This document shows, in pieces, positions 36,961-46,069 of a DNA stretch of 64,000 nucleotides. The DNA is taken from NCBI GenBank assembly GCA_947627795.1, contig CANQXJ010000005.1, forward strand, positions 1 through 64,000, written 5' to 3'. Origin of the DNA: an uncultured Clostridia bacterium. GTDB lineage: Bacteria; Bacillota; Clostridia; UBA1381. The position numbers and the translations under genes are program-made. A model generated the notes under the pieces. It saw nothing but the letters and a program-made list of their open reading frames with translations. It did no database searches and was not told where the DNA came from. Position 1 is the first letter of the stretch. Every line of letters begins with the position of its first letter.

Positions 36961-38216
36961 ATTTTCCTTAATTTACATATATAAAACCCGTCCGTTCCGT
37001 CTATATTCGGATAGAACGTTTTTTCATAAAGCTTTTCAAAGTTTTCGTTTTCACTCAGAAAAGCGTTTATAACTTCCTCGTTTTCCTCTTTTTCAGTCGT
37101 GCAGGTGGAATATACAATTTCACCGCCCTGTTTCAGATACCGTGCTCCGTTTTCGAGAATTTTTTTCTGAAGCTCCGGCAAACCGCTTTCGGGCTGTTTA
37201 TTCCACTTTATATCAGGCTTTCTGCGGATAACTCCGAGCCCCGAGCAGGGCGCGTCGCAGAGGACCTTGTCGGCTTTTCCTTCGAGCGAGGGATCAAAAA
37301 CCGCTCCGTCGCCGATTGAAGCCTTTATTATATCTATTCCGAGCCTTGCCGCGTTATCCTCGATAAGCTTGATTTTATGCTCGTGAATATCAAAAGCGAG
37401 GATTTCTCCACTGTTTTCCATAAGCTCCGCCATATGCGTAGTCTTGCCGCCGGGAGCGGCGCACATATCTATTACCGTTTCGCCCGCTTTCGGATCCAGC
37501 GCGATCGCCGCCCGCATAGCCGCCTTGTCCTGCGGAGTGTAAAATCCTTCGCGGTAGAGCGCGTCGGACGCTATATCAAATCCGCCGCATATTACCGCCC
37601 CGTCGGAAACCTCCGCATCAACTCCGTTTTCTCGGAGCTTTTCCGAAAGTCCTTCCGCCGTGATTTTAAGCGAATTGGGACGAAGCGTTATTTTCGCGTC
37701 CTCACCAAAGGCTGTAAGCAGCTCCTCGGTAAACTCGAACCCAAAATCCGAAACCCACTTTTCGCAGAGCCAAATCGGGAACGAGTATTTGACCGAAAGA
37801 TATTCCAATCCCTTTTCGGGATATTCTATCCCGCCGCGTATAAAGCTCCTGAGCACTCCGTTCACAAATCCCGCCGACGCGCCGTGACCGTAGCGCTTCG
37901 CAAGCTTTACGCTCTCGTTCACCGCCGCGCTTTCGGGGATTTTGTCCGTGAAGATAAGCTGATACAGCCCCATGCGCAGGATAAGCAGAATATACTTCGA
38001 GATTTTTTTAAGCTTTACCCTCGAATACCGTTCGATAACGTAATCGAGCGTCAGCTTTTTATCTATTATACCGTAAACCAGGCTCGTAATCAAGCCCTTA
38101 TCGTTAGTTGATATATTTTTATTTCCCGAAAACGCGTCTTTAAGCGCTATATTCGGGTACGCGCCGTCATATTCGACGGCGTAAAGAATTTTTAAAGCAG
38201 TTTCACGCGCGCTCAT
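36957..38216 (-). CDS. rsmB: 16S rRNA (cytosine967-C5)-methyltransferase
   Basis: Two-part protein of 419 residues. The N-terminal NusB-like RNA-binding domain (about 1-130) is followed by a SAM methyltransferase domain with VIDMCAAPGGKTTHMAELM, catalytic Cys in DAPCSGLGVIRRKPD, and second Cys in YSTCTTEKEENE. Length and motif order fit RsmB. It starts at the base where the yugP-like gene ends (one-base overlap) and overlaps rlmN by four. Confidence 0.95.
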   Translation of the reverse strand: MSARETALKILYAVEYDGAYPNIALKDAFSGNKNISTNDKGLITSLVYGIIDKKLTLDYVIERYSRVKLKKISKYILLILRMGLYQLIFTDKIPESAAVNESVKLAKRYGHGASAGFVNGVLRSFIRGGIEYPEKGLEYLSVKYSFPIWLCEKWVSDFGFEFTEELLTAFGEDAKITLRPNSLKITAEGLSEKLRENGVDAEVSDGAVICGGFDIASDALYREGFYTPQDKAAMRAAIALDPKAGETVIDMCAAPGGKTTHMAELMENSGEILAFDIHEHKIKLIEDNAARLGIDIIKASIGDGAVFDPSLEGKADKVLCDAPCSGLGVIRRKPDIKWNKQPESGLPELQKKILENGARYLKQGGEIVYSTCTTEKEENEEVINAFLSENENFEKLYEKTFYPNIDGTDGFYICKLRKI

Positions 38217-38908
38217 TATCGGTTATTCCTTCTGTTTGCAAGCAGTAACAGTCTGAGAAACTGAAGCGCCGTTGAAATAACCGCCGCCACGTACGTCATA
38301 GCCGCCGCGGTGAGCACCTTTTTCGCTCCCGCGAGCTCGTCGCCCATTAGCATCTGCCGCTCGTCGAGCGTCTTTAACGCTCTGCGGCTCGCGTTTATCT
38401 CCGTCGGCAGAGTCACCACCTGGAACAGCAGCACAAATCCGAATAACAGCGCCCCCGCCATAGCGAGCGGTCCTATACCTAAAATCAAGCCTATCAGGAA
38501 CAGCGGCATTGAAAGCGTGTTTCCCAGATTTACCGCCGGAATTATACTGTTGCGTATTTTTATCGGCACATATCCGACCTTATGCTGTACCGCATGACCG
38601 CACTCGTGCGCCGCCACGCCTATCGCGGCTACGGAATCGGAATTATATGTCGAGTCCGAAAGCCGTATCACCGCCTCGTTAGGGCTGTAGTGGTCGGTAA
38701 GATTTCCGGCTACGTGTTCTATTCTGATATTCTGCAATCCGTTCGCGTCAAGTATCTGCCTTGCCGCCTGAGCGGCGGTCAGCCCGCGCATATTTCTCAC
38801 GTCTTTGTATTTGTTGAACGTCATCTGCACGCCGAACGACGCGAATGCCGCCAGCGCCATGCCTATTATTACCAACACCATAGTCGGATCGAAATAATAA
38901 TTAAACAT
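38216..38908 (-). CDS. Membrane zinc metallopeptidase, YugP family
   Basis: Integral membrane protein of 230 residues. The zinc motif HECGH lies in GVAAHECGHAVQHKVGY, with a downstream Glu candidate in PTEINASRRAL as third ligand. Hydrophobic helices are at about 5-25, 120-165 and 195-222. The family's substrate is unknown. In Bacillus this gene is elsewhere, so its place between fmt and rsmB is an insertion into the standard cluster. It is tightly packed with both neighbours. Confidence 0.88.
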   Translation of the reverse strand: MFNYYFDPTMVLVIIGMALAAFASFGVQMTFNKYKDVRNMRGLTAAQAARQILDANGLQNIRIEHVAGNLTDHYSPNEAVIRLSDSTYNSDSVAAIGVAAHECGHAVQHKVGYVPIKIRNSIIPAVNLGNTLSMPLFLIGLILGIGPLAMAGALLFGFVLLFQVVTLPTEINASRRALKTLDERQMLMGDELAGAKKVLTAAAMTYVAAVISTALQFLRLLLLANRRNNR

Positions 38909-38918
38909 ATTTTCTCCT

Positions 38919-39866
38919 TTACCCGCCGAGCACCGCGCCTATTTCTATCTCATGACCGCGCGCGTAGTCCTCGACGCTCATTTTTCTGCTTCCCGCAAAC
39001 TGCGCCGTTTCGATATAAACCGCGCCGTCTCCCGCCGCGATCTTCAAGCCCTTTCCCTTGTCAAGCGACAGTATTTTTCCCGGCTCGGTTTTTTCACCTT
39101 TTTCACTTTTTTCACCTTTTTCGGCTTTTTTCGCGGTTACAATTTTAAGTATTTCACCCTTGTAGGTTGTATATGCAAGCGGCCACGAATTCATTCCGCA
39201 AACGAGCTTTGTTATTTCGGCGGGCGATTTTTTCCAGTCGATAAGCCCGTCCTCGCGGCTTATCATACGCGCGTGGGTGCTTTTTTCGTGATCCTGTTTT
39301 TCGGGAACTATATCCTCAATCGAGTTGATGGTCTCAACAAGCAGCCTGCCGCCGATTTCGGCGAGTCTTTCAAAAAGCTCCTCGGCCGTTTCGTATTCGC
39401 CTATCTCCGTTTCCTCTTTCAAAAGCATATCGCCGGTGTCAACGCCCTTATCCATGAGCATTGTCGTAACGCCCGTTGTTTTTTCGCCGTTTATGACAGC
39501 CCATTGGATCGGAGCGGCTCCCCTGTATTTCGGGAGAAGCGACGCGTGAACGTTTATACAGCCGTATTTCGGATAGTCGAGTATATATTCCGGTAAAATT
39601 TTTCCGTATGCCGTGACGACTATCATATCGGGTTTGAGCTCCTCCAAAATCGGCATAAGTTCGCCGTTTCTGAGCTTCTCCGGCTGATACACCGGCACTC
39701 CCGCCGCCTCGGCGGCTATTTTTACCTCCGTCGGCTGCAGCTTATGACCTCTGCCCTTCGGCTTATCCGGCTGCGACACCGCGCCGACAACGTCAAATCC
39801 CGCGTCAAGCATGGCGTTTAGCGAAGCCGCCGCGAAATCTGGCGTTCCCATAAATAATATTCTCAT
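38919..39866 (-). CDS. fmt: Methionyl-tRNA formyltransferase
   Basis: Formylates initiator Met-tRNA. The 315 residues contain the formyl-transfer motifs NVHASLLPKYRGAAPIQWAVINGE and VDTGDML, with the C-terminal OB-like domain after 205. A Lys/Glu/Gly repeat (KAEKGEKSEKGEKTEPGK), encoded by a 12-bp-type DNA repeat around 39090-39135, is inserted in a C-terminal loop and is longer than usual. Def lies 9 bp upstream. The pair acts at the two ends of the formyl-methionine cycle. Confidence 0.96.
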   Translation of the reverse strand: MRILFMGTPDFAAASLNAMLDAGFDVVGAVSQPDKPKGRGHKLQPTEVKIAAEAAGVPVYQPEKLRNGELMPILEELKPDMIVVTAYGKILPEYILDYPKYGCINVHASLLPKYRGAAPIQWAVINGEKTTGVTTMLMDKGVDTGDMLLKEETEIGEYETAEELFERLAEIGGRLLVETINSIEDIVPEKQDHEKSTHARMISREDGLIDWKKSPAEITKLVCGMNSWPLAYTTYKGEILKIVTAKKAEKGEKSEKGEKTEPGKILSLDKGKGLKIAAGDGAVYIETAQFAGSRKMSVEDYARGHEIEIGAVLGG

Positions 39867-39875
39867 TAAATCACC

Positions 39876-40331
39876 TTAGTCCTGATCCACAAATCTTATA
39901 ACGCGCTCCAAGAACAGCTTACCCTCGAGGTGCTCAATTTCGTGGCACATGGCGCGCGCGAGCAATTCCTCGCCGGTGATTTTAAACCACCGTCCGTTTC
40001 TGTCCTGTGCCTTGACCGTCACCTTATTCGGACGCTCGACCTCGCCCCAGACATTCGGGACGCTCAGGCACCCCTCCGAGGCTATCTGACTGCCGCTTTG
40101 CTCGAGTATTTCCGGATTTATAAGCTCGATAAGTCCGTCGCCTATATCGATTATCGCGGCGCGCTTCAATATGCCCACCTGCGGCGCGGCAAGTCCAACG
40201 CCGTTGTTGAGCTTTAAAGTGTCGTACATATCGTCGAGAAGGATATGGAGCTTGTTATCAAAGTTTTTGACCTCCTTGCACTTCTTCGACAGGATCTCGT
40301 CGCCTCTTGTTCTGATTTCGCGTATTGCCAT
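39876..40331 (-). CDS. def: Peptide deformylase
   Basis: Removes the N-formyl group from new proteins. In 151 residues the three motifs are [10 protein letters not shown] (44-53), EGCLSVP with metal ligand Cys88 (86-92) and HEIEHLEG with His130, Glu131 and His134. HEIEH replaces the more common HEIDH, which keeps all catalytic positions. It sits between priA and fmt as in other Firmicutes. Confidence 0.97.
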   Translation of the reverse strand: MAIREIRTRGDEILSKKCKEVKNFDNKLHILLDDMYDTLKLNNGVGLAAPQVGILKRAAIIDIGDGLIELINPEILEQSGSQIASEGCLSVPNVWGEVERPNKVTVKAQDRNGRWFKITGEELLARAMCHEIEHLEGKLFLERVIRFVDQD

Positions 40332-40345
40332 GGTTTTGTTTCCTC

Positions 40346-42781
40346 CTAATATATCGAATTAGGCGATTTGTCTATTACTATCGCTACCGATTGCAGGCTC
40401 TTCTCGCTTCTGCACGCGGCTTCGGCTTGCAGAAGATTCTCGTTTAAGCCGTCGTCATCGTCGCATTTTATTATTATCTGCCATCTGTATTTGTTCTTTA
40501 TCTTTGAGATCATCGACGGGATCGGTCCTAAAATTTGTATGTTCTGTCCCGTTCCCGGCAAATCTCCCATCTGCGACAAAAAGTAATTCGCCGCGTTCTT
40601 TACCGCTTCCTCGCTGTCGCTCTGGAAGTTCACGCCTATCATATCGCAGAACGGCGGATAGCGCATCAGCCTTCGCTCGTTCAGCTCATACCGGTAAAAT
40701 TCCTCGTAGGCGTGAGTCGTGACAAGGCTTACCGCCTCGTTTTCGGGGCTGTACGTCTGTATTACCGCCCTGCCCGTCTTGCCGCCGCGTCCGGCTCTGC
40801 CCGAGACCTGCTCGAGCATATCGAACGTTTTCTCGCCGCTTCTGAAATCGTGCAAATGCAGCATCGTGTCCGCCGACACAACTCCGACAAGCGTGACGTT
40901 TTCAAAATCCAGTCCCTTAGACACCATCTGCGTGCCTATCAAAATATCTATCTTTTCCTTTTCGAATTTCTCTAAAATCTTTTCGTGCGACTGCTTCTTT
41001 CCCGTCGTGTCCACGTCCATGCGGATCGTTGTCGCGTTCGGGAAGACCCGCTTTATCTCATCGTCCACCCTCTGCGTTCCGCCGCCGAAAAAGCGTATAT
41101 ACGGACTGCCGCATACGGGGCAGGTCGTATACACCGGCGCGGTGTGACCGCAGTAGTGGCACCTTAATCTGTTGTCGTATTTGTGATACGTGAGCGATAT
41201 GCTGCAGTTCGGGCACTCCGCGACATAACCGCAGCTGCGGCACGAAACAAACGTCGAAAAGCCGCGTCTGTTGAGAAACAATATTGTCTGCTCGCCGTTT
41301 TCGAGATTCTTTTTTATCTCGCGTCTCAGGAGCTTCGAAAACATACTCCTGTTTCCGCGCGCCAGCTCCGAGCGCATATCCACTATCGCAATTTCGGGCA
41401 TCTTGTTGAGGTTGTAGCGGTTTCGCATTTTGAGCATTTTATATTCGCCCCGCTCCGCCGCGTAGTACGTTTCAATCGACGGAGTTGCCGAAGCCAATAC
41501 CAGCGCCGCGCCGCAGCGTTCCGCCCGAAAACGCGCGACCTCCTTCGCCTGATAGCGCGGAGTCATTTCGGATTTATACGTTTCCGAATGCTCCTCGTCA
41601 ACTATGATTATTCCTATATCTCTGAGCGGAGCGAAAACAGCGCTTCTCGCGCCGATAACTATATCGGCTCCGCCGGTTTTTATCCTTTTCCATTGCTCGT
41701 ACCGCTCGCCCTGCGAAAGCTTGCTGTGGAACACCGCTACCCTATCGCCGAAGCGCGATAAAAACCGCGACACCATCTGCGGCGTGAGCGATATTTCCGG
41801 CACGAGCACGATCGCGCCTCTGCCAAGCTCCACGGATCGGCTTATCGCCTGCATGAAAACCTCGGTCTTGCCGCTTCCAGTAACGCCATGGAGCACAAAG
41901 CCCTCATATTCTCCGCTTTCCACAGCCGCCGAGATCTCGGATATAGCCGCCGCCTGCTCCTCAGTAGGCGTAAGACTTTTTCCGCGCTTTACGAGCTTCG
42001 GCAGCGGATCATCGCGGCTTATCACCTTATCGAAGCACTCCGCCAGCCCCTTTTTGCAAAGAGCCGTAACCGCACTGTGCGAGCCGCCGGAAAATCTTAT
42101 CAGATCCGCCATAGCTATAAACTCGCCGCCGCAGAGAATATCGAGCATTCTCGCCTGAACGGGCGCGCGTTTTGCGATTTTCTCCGCTTCATTTTCGGCT
42201 TCATCGACCGACACGGAAAGCTTTACCGCACGTATAGTTTTATCTTTCACATTTCTGTGCCTGCGGTATTCGCGTTTCAGCGAGCCGTTTTTTACCATTG
42301 CCCTCACAACGGCGCGGACGTCGTTTTCAAACATAGCGTAAAGCGCGCCGCTCTCGATACCGCCGCCGTTATCGGTCAATATGCCGATTATCCGCTTGCG
42401 CGTTTCGGAGCGCTCCTCTCTCGGCTCGCCCAGTACGAGCCATTCCTCGCTTTTCACTGCCGTCCCTGCGGGAACTACGGCGTGGATCAAATCAATGTAG
42501 CTTGTCAGATACCGCTCGTGCATCCACTCTATTGTTTCGAGCATTTTCTCGTCGAACGCGGTTATGTCGTCCGCCGCCATGAGCACGGATTTTAAGTTCT
42601 CCGCTTCGCTTTCCTCCGAAAGTCCCACGCAGAATCCCTCGACCGGCTTGTTCGCGCCCGAAAACGGGACTATGACGCGGCTTCCGATTGTGATCTCTCC
42701 TTCAAGCTCCTTCGGCACGAGATAATCAAACGCTCTGTCAACCTGCTTTGAGCGGTAATCGACAATAATTTTCGCAATCAA
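40346..42781 (-). CDS. priA: Primosomal protein N' (replication restart helicase PriA)
   Basis: Restarts stalled forks. The 811 residues show the N-terminal DNA-binding domain ([19 protein letters not shown]), Walker [19 protein letters not shown] box ([13 protein letters not shown]), the zinc region with eight Cys ([13 protein letters not shown]...[17 protein letters not shown]), and helicase motifs V/VI ([22 protein letters not shown]). The start codon abuts the rpoZ stop. CoaBC, which lies here in Bacillus, is absent. Confidence 0.97.
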   Translation of the reverse strand: MIAKIIVDYRSKQVDRAFDYLVPKELEGEITIGSRVIVPFSGANKPVEGFCVGLSEESEAENLKSVLMAADDITAFDEKMLETIEWMHERYLTSYIDLIHAVVPAGTAVKSEEWLVLGEPREERSETRKRIIGILTDNGGGIESGALYAMFENDVRAVVRAMVKNGSLKREYRRHRNVKDKTIRAVKLSVSVDEAENEAEKIAKRAPVQARMLDILCGGEFIAMADLIRFSGGSHSAVTALCKKGLAECFDKVISRDDPLPKLVKRGKSLTPTEEQAAAISEISAAVESGEYEGFVLHGVTGSGKTEVFMQAISRSVELGRGAIVLVPEISLTPQMVSRFLSRFGDRVAVFHSKLSQGERYEQWKRIKTGGADIVIGARSAVFAPLRDIGIIIVDEEHSETYKSEMTPRYQAKEVARFRAERCGAALVLASATPSIETYYAAERGEYKMLKMRNRYNLNKMPEIAIVDMRSELARGNRSMFSKLLRREIKKNLENGEQTILFLNRRGFSTFVSCRSCGYVAECPNCSISLTYHKYDNRLRCHYCGHTAPVYTTCPVCGSPYIRFFGGGTQRVDDEIKRVFPNATTIRMDVDTTGKKQSHEKILEKFEKEKIDILIGTQMVSKGLDFENVTLVGVVSADTMLHLHDFRSGEKTFDMLEQVSGRAGRGGKTGRAVIQTYSPENEAVSLVTTHAYEEFYRYELNERRLMRYPPFCDMIGVNFQSDSEEAVKNAANYFLSQMGDLPGTGQNIQILGPIPSMISKIKNKYRWQIIIKCDDDDGLNENLLQAEAACRSEKSLQSVAIVIDKSPNSIY

Positions 42782-43126
42782 TTACGCTTCCTCTGTTTCT
42801 TCCGCATCGCTGACAGAATCGTCGTCGACAATATCATCATCCGGAATATCTTCCTCAAACACAGCCTCCGTGATCTCGTCGACTACCGCGTCCTCCGCGG
42901 CTTCATCGGACTTGGCGCTTGTTATCCGCTCCGAGCGCACATAGCCAACCTTGCCCTCGGCGATTTCCTTTGCCGCTATCGACACGGGCTTTTCAACCGG
43001 AGCTACGTAATCCTCGTCGTGCTCCTCCTTGCCTATCATTCTCGCGCGCTTCGCCGCCATCGCGACGAGCGTGTAGCGGCTGTCAACGCATTTCGACAGC
43101 TCCGTGATTCCGGGTTCTATCATCAT
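42782..43126 (-). CDS. rpoZ: RNA polymerase omega subunit with long acidic tail
   Basis: Small RNAP subunit. The core (about 1-75) has the family signature SRYTLVAMAAKRAR and PVSIAAKEIAEGKVGY. The 40-residue tail is almost all Asp, Glu, Ala and Val, so at 114 residues the protein is longer than the usual 65-90. Gmk lies 27 bp upstream and priA abuts it. The tail's role is unknown. Confidence 0.93.
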   Translation of the reverse strand: MMIEPGITELSKCVDSRYTLVAMAAKRARMIGKEEHDEDYVAPVEKPVSIAAKEIAEGKVGYVRSERITSAKSDEAAEDAVVDEITEAVFEEDIPDDDIVDDDSVSDAEETEEA

Positions 43127-43153
43127 AGCTTTTTCCTCCTATATCTTTCTCGG

Positions 43154-43747
43154 TTATATTTCCTTCAATAAATCCTCTATATGGTTTCTTTCGTCCGTCG
43201 TTTTGCGGAAAATTTCGGCAACCTCCGCGACGCACGCGTCAAGGTCGTCGTTTACGAGTATATGCGCGTATTTGCACGCCTGACCAAGCTCCCACTTGGC
43301 GGTTTGAATACGCTCCTCGATCTGCTCCTCGGTTTCGCGTCCGCGCTCTACGAGGCGTTTTCTGAGCTCCTTTATCGACGGCGGCGTTACGAATATCAGC
43401 ACCGCCTCGGGAAATTTCGCCTTTACCTTCATCGCGCCCTGCGCCTCTATCTCGAGAATAACGTTCCTGCCCGCTTCAAGCTCCTTTTCCACAGTCTGCC
43501 TCGGCGTGCCGTAATAGTTGCCGTTATACACGGCGTATTCGAGCATTTCGTCCTCGGCGATAAGGCTTTCGAATTCCTCGACCGAGATATAATTGTACGT
43601 CTTTCCCGCGACCTCGTTCTTCCGCATATCGCGAGTGGTGCTCGATACCGACAAAAACACGTTTTCAGTTTCAAGCAGACTTTCGCATATCGTGCCCTTT
43701 CCCGTACCGGCGGGACCCGACACCACGAAAAGTATTCCTCTTGTCAT
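43154..43747 (-). CDS. gmk: Guanylate kinase
   Basis: Phosphorylates GMP to GDP. The 197 residues have P-loop [10 protein letters not shown] (10-19), GMP-binding [20 protein letters not shown] (family usually R-x2-E-x-G) and lid [12 protein letters not shown]. The family normally has Ser before the P-loop Gly-Lys-Gly, and here it is Thr. Its ATG overlaps the remA stop by four bases. Confidence 0.96.
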   Translation of the reverse strand: MTRGILFVVSGPAGTGKGTICESLLETENVFLSVSSTTRDMRKNEVAGKTYNYISVEEFESLIAEDEMLEYAVYNGNYYGTPRQTVEKELEAGRNVILEIEAQGAMKVKAKFPEAVLIFVTPPSIKELRKRLVERGRETEEQIEERIQTAKWELGQACKYAHILVNDDLDACVAEVAEIFRKTTDERNHIEDLLKEI

Positions 43748-43995
43748 TCTTCCTTCGCCTCCCCGCCGCTGAGCCTTCCGGATATCGTCTCCGGCTGCAT
43801 CGCCGAGAGCACTATATGACCGGAGTCGGTTATTATTACGGACTTTGTTTTTCTTCCGTACGTCGCGTTGACGAGCGCGCCCGCGTCCTCAGCCTCGTGT
43901 ATCATACGTTTTATCGGCGCTGATTCCGGGCTTATCACCGCGATCACCCTCTCCGCCGAAACCATGTTTCCGAATCCTATGTTAATAAGCCTCAT
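43744..43995 (-). CDS. remA: RemA/YlzA-type DNA-binding regulator (DUF370)
   Basis: Small protein of 83 residues. [29 protein letters not shown] and the DSGHIVLSA segment match the RemA family. In Bacillus, RemA oligomers bind DNA and activate matrix and osmoprotection genes; here the regulon is unknown. Its place between yicC and gmk is the conserved one. It overlaps gmk by four bases and follows yicC by six. Confidence 0.93.
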   Translation of the reverse strand: MRLINIGFGNMVSAERVIAVISPESAPIKRMIHEAEDAGALVNATYGRKTKSVIITDSGHIVLSAMQPETISGRLSGGEAKEE

Positions 43996-44001
43996 AATTC
44001 C

Positions 44002-44880
44002 TCACTCTATATTCTGTATCTGTTCGCGCAATTTTTCTATTTCGCCCTTTAATGTGACTACGATTTTCGCGATTTCTATATCGCTCGCCTTCGAGCCTAT
44101 AGTGTTCGTCTCGCGGTTTATCTCCTGGATGAGAAAATCGAGCTTTCGTCCCGCCGGCTCGCCGGAATTTATTATCTCGTAAAATTCCTCAACGTGGCTC
44201 GCGAGCCTTACCGTTTCCTCGTTTACCGCTACCTTATCGGCGAAAATCGCGACCTCGGTGAGCACTCTCGCGTCGTCTATATCCCGCTCGCCGAGCAGCT
44301 CCTTGATTTTCGCGTAAAGCTTTTCCTGATACTCAGCCACAGTTTGCGGAGAGCGTTCCTCAACCTTTTGCGCCAGCTCCCTGATATACTCTATCCGCGC
44401 GCGCAGATCCTTTTCTATGCGCTCTCCCTCGCGCTCACGCATTGCGGTAAAGTCGGACATCGCCTCGCTCATGACGCTTTTTACAAGCTGCCACACCGCC
44501 TCCTGATCCTCCTCGCGGCGCTCGGTTTTGAATATGTCGGAATACCTCGCGACGCTCGAAACGGATATATCGTCCGTCAAGCCGAACCTGTCGCGCAGCT
44601 CCTTGAGCGCGTCTATGTAATTTTTCGCGAGCTCGGCATTCAGTATAATATCCTTGTCCGCCTCCTCGAAGCTCTCCACGCTCACATAAATATCCACCTT
44701 GCCGCGCGTGATAAACTCCGACGCGTACTTTCTCACGTTATCCTCTAAAAAGCCGAGATGGCGAGGTACTTTAATACTGTAATCCGAGAACCTGTGATTT
44801 ACGGATTTTATCTCAACGAGGATTTTTTTACCTCCGGTAACGGCTTCGCGTCTGCCGTAGCCGGTCATACTTTTCAGCAT
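44002..44880 (-). CDS. yicC: YicC/YloC-family endoribonuclease
   Basis: Protein of 292 residues beginning MLKSMTGYGRREAV, the family's signature start, and ending with the conserved GRKLDFLIQEINRETNTIGSKASD segment. YicC has been described as an endoribonuclease in E. coli; the Firmicutes YloC is less studied. ATG 44880 with GGGTG upstream is preferred to the earlier 44922. It is first in the gene run and has its own promoter at 44932-44960. Confidence 0.94.
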   Translation of the reverse strand: MLKSMTGYGRREAVTGGKKILVEIKSVNHRFSDYSIKVPRHLGFLEDNVRKYASEFITRGKVDIYVSVESFEEADKDIILNAELAKNYIDALKELRDRFGLTDDISVSSVARYSDIFKTERREEDQEAVWQLVKSVMSEAMSDFTAMREREGERIEKDLRARIEYIRELAQKVEERSPQTVAEYQEKLYAKIKELLGERDIDDARVLTEVAIFADKVAVNEETVRLASHVEEFYEIINSGEPAGRKLDFLIQEINRETNTIGSKASDIEIAKIVVTLKGEIEKLREQIQNIE

Positions 44881-44931
44881 TTCTTCACCCTTTTTCAAGC
44901 ATATTAGGCAATAATTGCCCATTATTTTATC

Positions 44932-44960
44932 ATTATATCACACTTCTTCGAAAAGTAAAA
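44932..44960 (-). promoter_or_regulatory. Predicted promoter of the yicC cluster
   Basis: Minus-strand TTTTAC (44955-44960), 17 bp, TATAAT (44932-44937) with extended TGA. The sequence before the -10, CGAAGAAGTGTGATATA, recurs almost exactly at 50784-50804. Confidence 0.65.
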
Positions 44961-45013
44961 GCCTTTTTAAGAAAATTTATTAAAATTTAACAATTTATTT
45001 AAAATTTAAAAGG

Positions 45014-45042
45014 TTGACAAGTTAAGGGAAAGATTGTATAAT
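45014..45042 (+). promoter_or_regulatory. Perfect consensus sigma-A promoter of greA
   Basis: TTGACA (45014-45019) and TATAAT (45037-45042) with a 17-bp spacer, behind an AT-rich stretch that could act as an UP element. It is divergent from the yicC promoter. Confidence 0.9.
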
Positions 45043-45082
45043 GTAACCGTTAAATTTTCTTAAGGAAAGAGAGTTGTGGAAA

Positions 45083-45553
45083 ATGGCGGAGAAAGAATAT
45101 ATTTTAACGCGCGACGGCAAGGCGGAGCTTGAAAAGGAGCTTGACACGCTCAAAAACGTCACCCGTAAGGAGGTAAGCGCGAAGATAAAGGAAGCGCGTT
45201 CCTTCGGCGACCTTTCGGAGAACGCGGAATACGACGAGGCGAAAAAGGAGCAGGCGGAGGTTGAATCGAGGATCAGCCAAATTGAGACGATGCTCAAATA
45301 CGCGAACGTCATAGATGCGGAGGACATAAAATCGGATATAGTAACGCTCGGCTCAAAGCTGACGCTGGAGATTTTCGGAACAGAGGATCAATACACAATA
45401 GTAGGCTCGACCGAAGCTGACCCGTACAAGAACAAGCTTTCATACGAGTCCCCCATAGGCGCGGCGTGCTTAAACCACTCCGTGGGCGAAACGGTTCAGG
45501 CAATAACGCCGAGCGGTCCGCTGGATATTAAAATCGTCGCGATTGAGAAATAA
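45083..45553 (+). CDS. greA: Transcription elongation factor GreA
   Basis: Rescues backtracked RNA polymerase by inducing transcript cleavage. The 156 residues show the N-terminal coiled coil ending at the acidic tip (EARSFGDLSENAEYDEAKKEQ) and the C-terminal FKBP-like domain (SPIGAACLNHSVGETVQAITPSG). A TTG three codons earlier is possible, but ATG 45083 is preferred. The promoter and terminator around it make greA a single-gene unit. Confidence 0.96.
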   Translation: MAEKEYILTRDGKAELEKELDTLKNVTRKEVSAKIKEARSFGDLSENAEYDEAKKEQAEVESRISQIETMLKYANVIDAEDIKSDIVTLGSKLTLEIFGTEDQYTIVGSTEADPYKNKLSYESPIGAACLNHSVGETVQAITPSGPLDIKIVAIEK

Positions 45554-45566
45554 AATATACCTATGC

Positions 45567-45592
45567 AAATCGGCGCGGTGCTGCGCCGATTT
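45567..45592 (+). terminator. Intrinsic terminator of greA
   Basis: Ten-bp perfect stem (45567-45576 with 45583-45592), six-base loop, followed by ATTTTTATAATTTTTTTT. Confidence 0.9.
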
Positions 45593-45620
45593 ATTTTTAT
45601 AATTTTTTTTCATAAAGCTA

Positions 45621-45671
45621 TTGACAAACCACAATTGTCGTTATATAATATCATTAACGGCAATTGTGGTT
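45621..45671 (+). promoter_or_regulatory. blaI promoter with large bracketing operator
   Basis: TTGACA (45621-45626), 17 bp, TATAAT (45644-45649), all consensus. The spacer is itself the left arm of an inverted repeat: AACCACAATTGTCGTTA (45627-45643). The right arm (45655-45671) is its reverse complement with one change. Each arm centres on the sequence CAATTG, so each could hold a BlaI-type dimer. A repressor bound here would cover the spacer and the start point. Confidence 0.8.
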
Positions 45672-45694
45672 AATATTACATCGGAGGTGAAAAC

Positions 45695-46066
45695 ATGGCA
45701 AGACAAATTATTACGGAATCGGAATATGAGCTCATGAAGATTCTGTGGAGGGCTGACAAACCTATGACGATAGGCGAGATCTTAAAGCAGCTCCCCGACG
45801 ACAACGAGTGGACGAGAAACACAGTAGCCTCGCTTCTTGTCCGTCTCTGCGATAAAAACGTTATCGCGTACGACAAAAAGGGAAAGTATCACTACTACTA
45901 TCCGGTGCTCAAAAAGCAGGAATACAGCATAAGCGAAACGAAATCGTTCCTGTCGAAGATGTTCGGCGGCTCGGTCGGAAGCATGGTCGCGTCGCTTTAC
46001 GAGAGCAAGGAGCTTTCTCAGACAGATATTGACGAATTAAAAAAGATATTTGATTTGGAGAAATAA
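45695..46066 (+). CDS. BlaI/MecI/CopY-family repressor
   Basis: Winged-helix repressor of 123 residues. EYELMKILWRADKPMTIGEILKQL is the typical N-terminus, WTRNTVASLLVRLCDKNVIAYDKKGKYHYYYPVL holds the recognition helix and wing, and the C-terminal helices form the dimer. The consensus promoter in front carries a bracketing operator, pointing to autorepression. The M56 membrane peptidase follows three bases after its stop, as in bla/mec systems. No beta-lactamase gene is present, so the controlled output is unknown. GGAGGTG lies before the ATG. Confidence 0.93.
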   Translation: MARQIITESEYELMKILWRADKPMTIGEILKQLPDDNEWTRNTVASLLVRLCDKNVIAYDKKGKYHYYYPVLKKQEYSISETKSFLSKMFGGSVGSMVASLYESKELSQTDIDELKKIFDLEK

Positions 46067-46069
46067 AAA

